Under the pieces are notes generated by a model that saw only the letters and a list, made by a program, of their open reading frames with translations, was not told the DNA's origin and did no database searches. 64,000 nt of DNA, taken from Sphingobacterium faecium. GTDB lineage: Bacteria; Bacteroidota; Bacteroidia; Sphingobacteriales; Sphingobacteriaceae. A program made the position numbers and the translations under genes. Location: the NCBI RefSeq assembly GCF_003054045.1, contig NZ_QBKH01000007.1, forward strand, positions 124,001 to 188,000, in the 5' to 3' direction. Numbering within the stretch: position 1 is the first letter of the stretch; each line of letters begins with the position of its first letter. Of the stretch, positions 55,701-63,090 are shown one piece after another.

Positions 55701-56819
55701 ATGAGTATGATGAGTCAACAAGAATTTTTTGAATTAGCAGATCGCTATCTCAGAGATGAAATGGTAAAAGAAGAGCGTTCTTCTTTTGAATCTTTCTGTG
55801 CAGAAAATCCTTCTTTCTCGGCACAACTAACGCAACACCGTGAATTTCTTAATAATTTGAAAGAAACTCAAGCTCGCGTAGATTTTAAGCAGCAACTTGC
55901 ACAAACTGCTAAAGGATATCATCAATCCCACCATCAAGCTCAGGTGATCCCGATGAAGCAAACAAAAATTGTTTCTTTATGGGCCAAATTGAAAGCAAGT
56001 TCACTTGTAGCAGCAGCTGTAGCTGTAGTAGCCGTATTTTCAACACTATGGATTTCAGGCTATTATAAAAACATTGATAAAGCCAACACAGACTATAGTG
56101 CATTAAAACGCGATATGAACAATGTGAAGAAAGATGTCAATGAACATAATGCTGCACTTAAAAGTATCAACAATAAGTCTACTAAAGCAAATGAAGCCTC
56201 TGCTAGCCAATTTGGAGCCACAGGTTTTATGGTTTCCAATAACGGTTATGTGGTTACAAATTATCACGTAGTAAGTGGTGCCGATTCTATTTACTTACAA
56301 AATAATAAAGGAGAATCTTATAAAGCACAAGTGATCCATTCAGATGCAGCCAATGATTTAGCGATCTTATTAATAGAAGATGTTAATTTTAAAAGAGGTA
56401 AGGCCCTGCCTTACACGTTTAAAACAGGAGCTTCTGATTTAGGAGAAGATATTTACACCATAGGCTTCCCTCGTGATGAGGCAGTTTATGGTCAAGGATA
56501 TTTGAGTTCTGCCACAGGATATGCCGGCGATACCATCGCATATCAAATCTCAATTCCGGTGAATCCCGGAAATAGTGGCGGTCCAGTTATGGATACAAAA
56601 GGAAATGTTATCGGAATCATCTCCGGTAAACAAAGAGGCATCGATGGAGCTGCATTTGCGATCAAAACAAAATCAATCTTAAAAGCTTTAGATGAAATTC
56701 CTGCAGACTCCCTACAAGGACAGGTAAAATTAAATAAGAAAAACATGCTTTCTGGTCTTTCACGAACAGAACAAATAAAGAGATTACAAGATTATATATA
56801 CATGGTTAAGGTGTATTAA
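55701..56819 (+). CDS. Membrane serine protease (S1C) with anti-sigma-like cytoplasmic domain
   Basis: Domain order: cytoplasmic part (residues 1-97) with a helical, anti-sigma/zinc-finger-like arrangement (QEFFELADRYLRDEMVKEER), one membrane helix (about 98-119), a coiled linker (YSALKRDMNNVKKDVNEH), and a periplasmic trypsin-like domain. The triad is complete: His189 in VVTNYHVVSG, Asp219 in AANDLAILLIE, Ser292 in VNPGNSGGPVMD. There is no PDZ domain, unlike DegP. It follows the ECF sigma gene by 19 bp. A model is that the N-terminus holds the sigma factor and the outer protease senses or cleaves in response to envelope stress; that is inference. Confidence 0.85.
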   Translation: MSMMSQQEFFELADRYLRDEMVKEERSSFESFCAENPSFSAQLTQHREFLNNLKETQARVDFKQQLAQTAKGYHQSHHQAQVIPMKQTKIVSLWAKLKASSLVAAAVAVVAVFSTLWISGYYKNIDKANTDYSALKRDMNNVKKDVNEHNAALKSINNKSTKANEASASQFGATGFMVSNNGYVVTNYHVVSGADSIYLQNNKGESYKAQVIHSDAANDLAILLIEDVNFKRGKALPYTFKTGASDLGEDIYTIGFPRDEAVYGQGYLSSATGYAGDTIAYQISIPVNPGNSGGPVMDTKGNVIGIISGKQRGIDGAAFAIKTKSILKALDEIPADSLQGQVKLNKKNMLSGLSRTEQIKRLQDYIYMVKVY

Positions 56820-56839
56820 TTGCGATCAAGCATACCAAG

Positions 56840-56875
56840 AAAAAGGGATCAATATTTATTATTGATCCCTTTTTT
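56840..56875. terminator. Convergent terminator between the protease and peroxiredoxin genes
   Basis: AAAAAGGGATCAATA pairs perfectly with TATTGATCCCTTTTT around TTTAT, flanked by A- and T-runs, usable from both directions. Confidence 0.87.
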
Positions 56876-56894
56876 AATGAATGACTGCCCACCC

Positions 56895-57530
56895 CTATAA
56901 GTTTGGTTGCGGGGTCGTTCTTAAGTAAGGTTTAATCTCTTTGAAACCCTTTGGAAATTTCGCCGGAATATCTTCTGTTTTTATAGCCGGAACCACAATT
57001 ACGTCCTCACCATGTTTCCAGTCGGCTGGTGTTGCTACTGAATAATCAGCTGTTAATTGTAGGGAATCGATCACACGTAAGATTTCATCAAAATTACGTC
57101 CCGTAGATGCAGGATAAGTTAATGTCAACTTGATTTTCTTATCTGGCCCAATTATAAATACCGAACGTACTGTAACTGTAGCAGAAGCATTAGGATGGAT
57201 CATATCATACAATTCAGACACATGTTTATCTTCATCAGCAATAATCGGAAAATTAACAGTTGTATCCTGTGTTTCGTTAATATCTTCAATCCAGGCCAAA
57301 TGGTCTTTTAATGGATCTACACTTAAGGCAATAGCTTTCACGCCTCTTTTGTCAAACTCTGATTTTAATTTTGCTGTACGCCCTAACTCAGTAGTACATA
57401 CAGGTGTATAGTCTGAAGGGTGAGAAAAAAACACAACCCAACTATCTTGAATATACTCATGGAAATCAATATCTCCTATGGTTGTCTGCGCTTTAAAATT
57501 TGGCGCTTCATCTCCTAATCTTAAACTCAT
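56895..57530 (-). CDS. Peroxiredoxin, 1-Cys (Prx6) type
   Basis: It reduces peroxides through a peroxidatic Cys in SHPSDYTPVCTTELGRTAKL (about residue 46 from this start). The long C-terminal part (TPADWKHGEDVIVVPAIK, FPKGFKEIKPYLR) is the Prx6-type dimerisation extension, and there is no second conserved resolving Cys. The longest frame uses a GTG at 57554; MSLRLGDEAPNF at 57530 is the family start. A full promoter lies about 36 bp upstream. Confidence 0.93.
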   Translation of the reverse strand: MSLRLGDEAPNFKAQTTIGDIDFHEYIQDSWVVFFSHPSDYTPVCTTELGRTAKLKSEFDKRGVKAIALSVDPLKDHLAWIEDINETQDTTVNFPIIADEDKHVSELYDMIHPNASATVTVRSVFIIGPDKKIKLTLTYPASTGRNFDEILRVIDSLQLTADYSVATPADWKHGEDVIVVPAIKTEDIPAKFPKGFKEIKPYLRTTPQPNL

Positions 57531-57565
57531 ATCTATTTTTTTTAAGTTATACACTATATACTCTA

Positions 57566-57595
57566 CAAATATAGTAGATTTTTATTCATAACAAA
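57566..57595 (-). promoter_or_regulatory. Peroxiredoxin promoter, -33 TTTG and -7 TATATTTG
   Basis: The minus strand has TTTG (57592-57595), an 18-nt spacer and TATATTTG (57566-57573). This is a full match to the Bacteroidota consensus, with transcription expected near 57561. Confidence 0.7.
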
Positions 57596-57638
57596 GTCAA
57601 AGCTTATTTTTTTACAATAGTTAACAAAAAATTATATG

Positions 57639-57664
57639 TTTTTATTATGCAAGCATAATAAAAA
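57639..57664. promoter_or_regulatory. 12-bp inverted repeat between divergent promoters
   Basis: TTTTTATTATGC (57639-57650) and GCATAATAAAAA (57653-57664) are mirror arms around AA. The element lies in the -33 region of the acyl-CoA dehydrogenase promoter (its -7-like TATATTTA is at 57670-57677) and upstream of the divergent peroxiredoxin promoter, a fitting place for an operator. Confidence 0.45.
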
Positions 57665-57705
57665 ATAAGTATATTTACTTACAAACCATTACCAATGTAC
57701 ACATT

Positions 57706-58845
57706 ATGAATTTTGAATTAAACGAAGAATATAAAATGATTCAGGAGGCTGCACGAGATTTTGCGCAGCAAGATTTAAAACCTGGTGTAATAGAAAGGGA
57801 TGAAAAAGCAGCATTTCCTTATGAGCAGATCAAGAAAATGGGCGAATTAGGTTTCATGGGCATGATGGTCTCCAGCCAATATGGCGGTGCTGGTTTAGAT
57901 GCATTAGCTTATACCCTAGTGCTGGAAGAAATTGCTAAAATTGATGCATCTGCCGCTGTGGTTATGTCGGTTAATAATTCTCTTGTCTGTTATGGACTTG
58001 AAACTTACGGCACGGAGGAGCAAAAAGAAAAGTACTTAAGACCATTAGCCAGCGGTGAAAAACTAGGTGCATTTGCCCTATCAGAACCAGAGGCAGGATC
58101 TGATGCCACCTCACAACATACAACAGCAATAGATCAAGGAGATCACTATGTGTTGAATGGTACCAAAAATTGGATTACCAATGGTGGAAATGCCGACATC
58201 TATCTCATCATAGCTCAAACCCATCCTGAAAAAGCACATCGAGGAATTAATGTTTTGATTGTGGAAAAAGGGATGCCTGGCTTCACTATTGGCCCAAAAG
58301 AAAATAAATTAGGAATACGTAGTTCAGACACACATTCACTCTTATTCTCAGATGTCAAAGTGCCCAAAGAAAATCGAATTGGAGAAGATGGATTCGGATT
58401 TAAATTTGCCATGAAAACATTAGATGGCGGAAGAATTGGTATTGCGGCACAAGCTCTGGGTATTGCTGCTGGAGCTTATGAACTTGCTCTCGCATATGCT
58501 CAAGAACGTAAAACTTTTGGCAAACCCATTTCTGATCACCAAGCGATCCAGTTTAAACTCGCTGATATGGAGGTTGAAATAGAGGCGGCAAGGCTACTCA
58601 CTTATAAAGCCGCTTGGACCAAAGATCAGGGATTGCCGTATAGCAAAGAAGCTGCTATGGCCAAGCTTCATGCCTCAGAAGTCGCCATGAAAACAAGTAT
58701 TGAAGCGGTACAAATACATGGAGGTTACGGATATGTAAAAGAATATCATGTAGAACGGATGATGCGTGATGCAAAAATAACACAGATCTATGAAGGAACT
58801 TCTGAAATACAACGATTAGTTATTGCACGAGAAATCCTAAAATAA
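57706..58845 (+). CDS. Acyl-CoA dehydrogenase (short-chain/butyryl type)
   Basis: This FAD enzyme makes the first oxidation of acyl-CoA. It contains the FAD-contact block EPEAGSDATSQHT and the C-terminal catalytic Glu in ITQIYEGTSEIQRLVIAREIL. The 379-residue length and the region GLDALAYTLVLEEIAKIDASAAV match the short-chain/butyryl-CoA class. It is transcribed alone, divergent from peroxiredoxin. No electron transfer flavoprotein gene is adjacent. Confidence 0.94.
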   Translation: MNFELNEEYKMIQEAARDFAQQDLKPGVIERDEKAAFPYEQIKKMGELGFMGMMVSSQYGGAGLDALAYTLVLEEIAKIDASAAVVMSVNNSLVCYGLETYGTEEQKEKYLRPLASGEKLGAFALSEPEAGSDATSQHTTAIDQGDHYVLNGTKNWITNGGNADIYLIIAQTHPEKAHRGINVLIVEKGMPGFTIGPKENKLGIRSSDTHSLLFSDVKVPKENRIGEDGFGFKFAMKTLDGGRIGIAAQALGIAAGAYELALAYAQERKTFGKPISDHQAIQFKLADMEVEIEAARLLTYKAAWTKDQGLPYSKEAAMAKLHASEVAMKTSIEAVQIHGGYGYVKEYHVERMMRDAKITQIYEGTSEIQRLVIAREILK

Positions 58846-58882
58846 TCATATAAAGGGAATGAATTGTTCCCTTTATATGATT
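58844..58882 (+). terminator. Hairpin after the acyl-CoA dehydrogenase gene
   Basis: A perfect 16-bp stem AATCATATAAAGGGAA with its partner around TGAATTG starts inside the stop codon. No U-run follows, so it may be a stabilising stem or a weak terminator. Confidence 0.6.
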
Positions 58883-58950
58883 CAGACCGGACATCACACC
58901 TCTTAAAAATTACTTTTTAACTGACAACAATCCCGATGTGCTGAATTGTT

Positions 58951-59349
58951 TTATGCAAGTTTACTCGCTATTGTTGCTAAATAGCCATAATCCTCAAAAG
59001 CAAAATTTGAGGTCTCCTGCATCACATAATTTAACAACAGCTTAGCTTTGAGCAGTAAAGTTTGCTGTTCCGCTATATCGTGACTTTTTAGTCCATCGTG
59101 CATCAATAACAGAGCAAGAGGCCTTATCTGTTCTACATCCAACTCCTCTTTCACGTAGTTGATTAAAGCCTCATCCGTTACTGTTAGAAAAAAAACACGG
59201 CTTTTCTTAAAAAACTCATCATAAGCTTTATCAAAAACAAGGGAAGATGATTTATCAAAAACATGCTGTTCATCGACAAGTAATCTCAAAAACTTACCCA
59301 TTTCATTGGTCCAATTCAACAATGAATTACTTTCAAATCTTATTCCCAT
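58951..59349 (-). CDS. Unknown protein coupled to proA
   Basis: This 132-residue, all-helical protein has no signal peptide or membrane segment. It starts one base after the proA stop (TAGTATG), so it is translationally coupled to proline synthesis. Its sequence carries no motif I know; blocks such as ALINYVKEELDVEQIRPLAL and LLLKAKLLLNYVMQETSNFA suggest helical repeats. A role with ProA or ProB is only suggested by position. Confidence 0.72.
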   Translation of the reverse strand: MGIRFESNSLLNWTNEMGKFLRLLVDEQHVFDKSSSLVFDKAYDEFFKKSRVFFLTVTDEALINYVKEELDVEQIRPLALLLMHDGLKSHDIAEQQTLLLKAKLLLNYVMQETSNFAFEDYGYLATIASKLA

Positions 59350-59350
59350 A

Positions 59351-60598
59351 CTATCTTATTTGTCCATTACCCGTTACATACCATTTTTCCGTCACTAATT
59401 TCTCCAACGCAAAAGGTCCCCTCGCGTGAAGCTTTTGTGTAGAAATACCGATTTCTGCTCCTAAACCAAACTCTCCACCATCTGTAAATCTGGTGGAGGC
59501 ATTCGCGTATACCGCAGCAGCATCCACAGCATTCATAAATCGTTCCAATTTTTCAGCATCATTAGAAACGATACATTCTGAATGTCTTGAAGAGTAAGTC
59601 GCAATATGCCTCAAGGCGTTATCAAGCCCATCCAATACTTTTATGGAACATTTTAAATCTAAAAACTCACGTCCAAAATCAGCATCGTCCGCCTTTTGCA
59701 AATAAGGATACTTCAGTTGCTCCAAAATAACATAGCTTTTCTCATCCGCAAAAATCTCCACTTGTGCTTTTTGAAAAGGAATAATGATACCATGAAGAAA
59801 GGAATCTGCAATCTGCTCATCTAATAATACCGTATCCAATGCATTACATACAGATGGTCTAGATATTTTAGCATTAGCAACAATAGCTATAGCTTTGTCA
59901 ATTGTAGCAGATTGCTCCACATACGTATGGCACACCCCTGCCCCTGTCTCGATAACCGGAACTTTAGCATGAGCGCGAACAAAATCAATCAACGATTGTG
60001 AACCCCGCGGTATAATGATATCTACATACTTCGTTGCCGTTAGCAATTCCTGCACAAATTTACGATCAGTCGGAAGAAGCTGGACAATATTGGGATTCAA
60101 CTGATTTTTAAGCAGTACCTGCTGAATGATTTCAATTAATACACTATTGGTATGAAAAGCATCAGTGCCTCCCCTTAACAAGCACACATTACCAGATCGT
60201 AGACATAATGCCGCAACATCGATCGTCACATTAGGTCTTGATTCATAAATGACAGCAACAACCCCTAGAGGAACAGCCTTTTTTTCCAACAGTAATCCAT
60301 TTTCCAATATCCGCTTGCTTAATAGTTGCCCGGATGGATCAGGAAGCTGAGCGACATCTAAAACACTTTTAGCTAATGCTTGTATCCGATCTTCATTTAG
60401 AATCAATCGGTCTCTTTTGGGATCATTGATATCTACTAATTGCACATCCTTCTCGTTTTCCAAAAGAATAGCCTCAACGTTCTTCAGTAGTGCATCCGCG
60501 AGATCCTGTAAGACTAGCTGCTTCTTATCTGAATCCACTTGATTGATGTCTCGAGTAGCAGCCAATGCTCCCTCTAATTGTTTTGTGATATTTTCCAT
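59351..60598 (-). CDS. proA: Gamma-glutamyl phosphate reductase
   Basis: ProA reduces glutamyl-5-phosphate to the semialdehyde in proline synthesis. The catalytic Cys is in KISRPSVCNALDTVLL, and the nucleotide-binding part includes VAVIYESRPNVTIDVAALCL and GVCHTYVEQSATIDKAIAI. The longest frame starts at 60625; MENITKQLEGALAATR at 60598 sits one base after the proB stop (TAGTATG) and has the usual ProA beginning. It is the middle gene of the proB-proA-unknown operon. Confidence 0.96.
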   Translation of the reverse strand: MENITKQLEGALAATRDINQVDSDKKQLVLQDLADALLKNVEAILLENEKDVQLVDINDPKRDRLILNEDRIQALAKSVLDVAQLPDPSGQLLSKRILENGLLLEKKAVPLGVVAVIYESRPNVTIDVAALCLRSGNVCLLRGGTDAFHTNSVLIEIIQQVLLKNQLNPNIVQLLPTDRKFVQELLTATKYVDIIIPRGSQSLIDFVRAHAKVPVIETGAGVCHTYVEQSATIDKAIAIVANAKISRPSVCNALDTVLLDEQIADSFLHGIIIPFQKAQVEIFADEKSYVILEQLKYPYLQKADDADFGREFLDLKCSIKVLDGLDNALRHIATYSSRHSECIVSNDAEKLERFMNAVDAAAVYANASTRFTDGGEFGLGAEIGISTQKLHARGPFALEKLVTEKWYVTGNGQIR

Positions 60599-60599
60599 A

Positions 60600-61634
60600 C
60601 TATAACAATACGATATCATCAGCATGAGCCAATACGATATCTGTTCGCTTTTCTTTATCTATTAAATCGCCAGCATCCCATTTTGATTTCGCGACAGCAA
60701 CAATATTTTCTGTCTCATCAAAAACCTGAAAAACTTCTCCTGCCTCAAACGGCTGTACCACGTCCTTTACACCGACTAACAGCAGACTTTTCCGCTGTAA
60801 TAATGCTTGTACTGCACCCTGATCAATAATGACTTTTCCCTTAATTAAACTACCGCTTGCCAGCCATTTATTGCGCGAAGAAACTTTCTTTAGCTGAGCC
60901 AAACATATAGTTCCCGTTTCACCCTTTATTGCTTTCAACAATGCATTTTCAGTTTGCATACTAAAGATCACCGCCCGAATACCCATCTGATTAGCCAAGC
61001 GAGCAAAATTCAATTTAGAAGTCATACCCCCCAAACCTACTGAAGATTTATCTGTACGCGCTAATGAAAGCGCTGCCTTATCAATCACTTTCAATTCGGG
61101 AATAACATTTCCTTTTGCATCCAAAACCCCAAGTACAGAAGTACTAAATAAGATTTGTTCAGCACCAAATCCAACCGCAATTAATGTTGCAAGTTCATCA
61201 TTATCAGAAAATTTCAATTCTTTATTACTGACCACATCATTCTCATTCGCCACAGGAATAATATTATTTTTCCATAACGTCTCATAAGTGCTTTTCAATT
61301 GTACAAATTGATTCCTATTGGCAAAATGCTGGCGTTCACATAAACTTTGAGCCAATGCAATTTTAAAGGGTTTAAAATAAGTACTATAGAGTTGTAATAA
61401 CAGCGGATTTCCAATTGCCGCAGCCGCTTTGCGCTCAGACAATGTTCCAGCATAACGTGTCAAAAACTTTTTACCAGCTGCAACAGCACCTGATGAAACC
61501 AGAACGATATTATAATAAGGCTGTAGTTGAGCAACTTGTCTTGCAATTTCTAATAGTGTTCGTTCATCTACTTCTCCATCCGAAGTAGTAATGGAAGCCG
61601 AGCCAAACTTGATGACAATTATTGGCTTTTTCAT
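60600..61634 (-). CDS. proB: Glutamate 5-kinase with PUA domain
   Basis: ProB phosphorylates glutamate as the first step of proline synthesis and is the usual feedback-inhibited enzyme. The amino-acid-kinase fold begins IVIKFGSASITTSDGEVDER and has IVLVSSGAVAAGKKFL and NENDVVSNKELKFSDNDEL. Residues about 265-344 are the PUA domain (LIKGKVIIDQGAVQALLQRK). proA follows one base after its stop. proC is not here. Confidence 0.96.
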   Translation of the reverse strand: MKKPIIVIKFGSASITTSDGEVDERTLLEIARQVAQLQPYYNIVLVSSGAVAAGKKFLTRYAGTLSERKAAAAIGNPLLLQLYSTYFKPFKIALAQSLCERQHFANRNQFVQLKSTYETLWKNNIIPVANENDVVSNKELKFSDNDELATLIAVGFGAEQILFSTSVLGVLDAKGNVIPELKVIDKAALSLARTDKSSVGLGGMTSKLNFARLANQMGIRAVIFSMQTENALLKAIKGETGTICLAQLKKVSSRNKWLASGSLIKGKVIIDQGAVQALLQRKSLLLVGVKDVVQPFEAGEVFQVFDETENIVAVAKSKWDAGDLIDKEKRTDIVLAHADDIVLL

Positions 61635-61792
61635 GTATATATTTTGTTTAGTTGATTAGGTGTTAACTTATTCTTATAAAAATAATGAAGCCTTTTGACA
61701 AAAGAAAGGTTTATGAAAAATAATCGACCAAATAAGTATATTTTCTATGGTACAGTTTATGTAGGAATACTTACAATTCAAACACCAACATT

Positions 61793-62215
61793 ATGAAACA
61801 ATCACTCAATATGGTTATGGTTGCTACGGTTATGTTTATGTCTTGCCAATCCGAGAACAAACAAGCAACACAATCTGCGCAAACTCCAGTAGTTGGTGCA
61901 GACAAAGACGCTCACGGTTGTATAGCAAGTGCAGGCTATACGTGGTCCAGCTTAAAAGATAGCTGTGTACGTCCCTTCGAACAAATACAATTGGATATTA
62001 TCGATAATAAAGAAAGCTATGAAACAGCGGCATTCCTAATCGTTGACGAAAAGAAACAAGCGGCAGAAGTTTTCCTAAAAGAAAGCCCTGAAAGCATCGT
62101 CCTAAAACATGTCCAAGCATATGAATATGAAAATGAAGATTATAAATTGATACAAGATCAACATTGCTGGACCCTGATTAAAGGAAATCAAAAACTTTAT
62201 AAAGAAAAACCATAA
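61793..62215 (+). CDS. Small exported lipoprotein with a GCxxSAGYTWS motif
   Basis: A 140-residue lipoprotein with the lipobox MFMSC (Cys18). The mature part carries DAHGCIASAGYTWSSLKDSC near residue 42-56, a short Cys-rich motif seen in a group of uncharacterised Bacteroidota lipoproteins (from memory of the pattern, not checked). The remainder is mixed alpha and beta. I do not know its function. It has a possible -7 box (TATATTTT) about 55 bp upstream and converges with a barrel gene through a shared terminator. Confidence 0.75.
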   Translation: MKQSLNMVMVATVMFMSCQSENKQATQSAQTPVVGADKDAHGCIASAGYTWSSLKDSCVRPFEQIQLDIIDNKESYETAAFLIVDEKKQAAEVFLKESPESIVLKHVQAYEYENEDYKLIQDQHCWTLIKGNQKLYKEKP

Positions 62216-62248
62216 ACATAAAAGCCAGATTACTCTGGCTTTTATGTT
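62215..62248. terminator. Convergent terminator between lipoprotein and barrel genes
   Basis: AACATAAAAGCCAGA pairs perfectly with TCTGGCTTTTATGTT around TTAC. The stem overlaps the stop codons of both genes. Confidence 0.87.
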
Positions 62249-62885
62249 ACTTTTTATGCAAAGAATAACTCAGTCCAACAGAAAAAACACCATTTTTAAC
62301 TTCCTTAGAGGTATTTGGACTGATATTACGCAGACCTAATTGGTACGCCATACTGAGTCCAATCCCGTAATTAGACTTAAATCCCCAAGAAAAATTAATA
62401 CCGTAATCTTGTTTCTTAAAGTCTCCCGATTCATCATCAATCTTCAAATCATATTCCCCTAAAATACCGTCATACTTTCCACTCAAAGCATATCCCAAGT
62501 AGGGGCCAGCTCCAGCATACACCTGTCCAACTCCTATATTTACATTATAGATGAAATTAACAGGTATGTTTAGTGCCAAAAGAGTTTCTTTTGACCAAAC
62601 ATTCTCATTAGCATACTTACTCTGCCCACCTTGTCCACCAATCAACACCTCAGGTTGCACAGATAAACCACCAATAATAGGCAGCTCTACAAATGCTCCG
62701 GCTTGAACAGATGATAATGATTTTGCATTGAAAGTAGTTGCATACTTCTGTGTAGTATGTAGTGATGATGTAACATAGTTAATCTTAACACCATATTTTG
62801 GTTTCCAGGACACCTTTTCTTGAGCCACAGCAAACCTACATGTGCCCATTAAGCACAAAGACAGAAAATAATATTTAGTTTTCAT
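62247..62885 (-). CDS. Outer-membrane beta-barrel protein (PorT/OmpX-like size)
   Basis: A 212-residue predicted eight-strand barrel. After the signal peptide (YFLSLCLMGTCRFAVAQ) come alternating amphipathic strands such as VQAGAFVELPIIGGLSVQPE, VGQVYAGAGPYLGYAL and GINFSWGFKSNYGIGLSM, ending with GVFSVGLSYSLHKK. Family members in this phylum are common and mostly uncharacterised. A palindromic element lies 70-95 bp upstream of its start. Confidence 0.82.
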   Translation of the reverse strand: MKTKYYFLSLCLMGTCRFAVAQEKVSWKPKYGVKINYVTSSLHTTQKYATTFNAKSLSSVQAGAFVELPIIGGLSVQPEVLIGGQGGQSKYANENVWSKETLLALNIPVNFIYNVNIGVGQVYAGAGPYLGYALSGKYDGILGEYDLKIDDESGDFKKQDYGINFSWGFKSNYGIGLSMAYQLGLRNISPNTSKEVKNGVFSVGLSYSLHKK

Positions 62886-62952
62886 TTACGATAGATTGTT
62901 TAATCATCGCAAATATGTATTTTAAATATCCTTAAAATAGACTATTTTACAT

Positions 62953-62981
62953 TGTTTAACAAAGTTTAAACTTCGTTAACA
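62953..62981. promoter_or_regulatory. Palindromic element upstream of the barrel gene
   Basis: The core AACAAAGTTTAAACTTCGTT is a 20-bp palindrome with a single mismatch pair, flanked by TGTTT and AACA. Further TTAAC and GTTAAC units follow at 62996. It lies 73-96 bp before the barrel start codon, a plausible operator. Confidence 0.4.
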
Positions 62982-63090
62982 TATATTAATATTGATTAAC
63001 AAATCACAGCATTAATCCTATTCTTTTTTGCATCTTTTAACTAAACTTAATTTTGTTTAATAGCCTTACTGATACAATAAAAACTGACCC

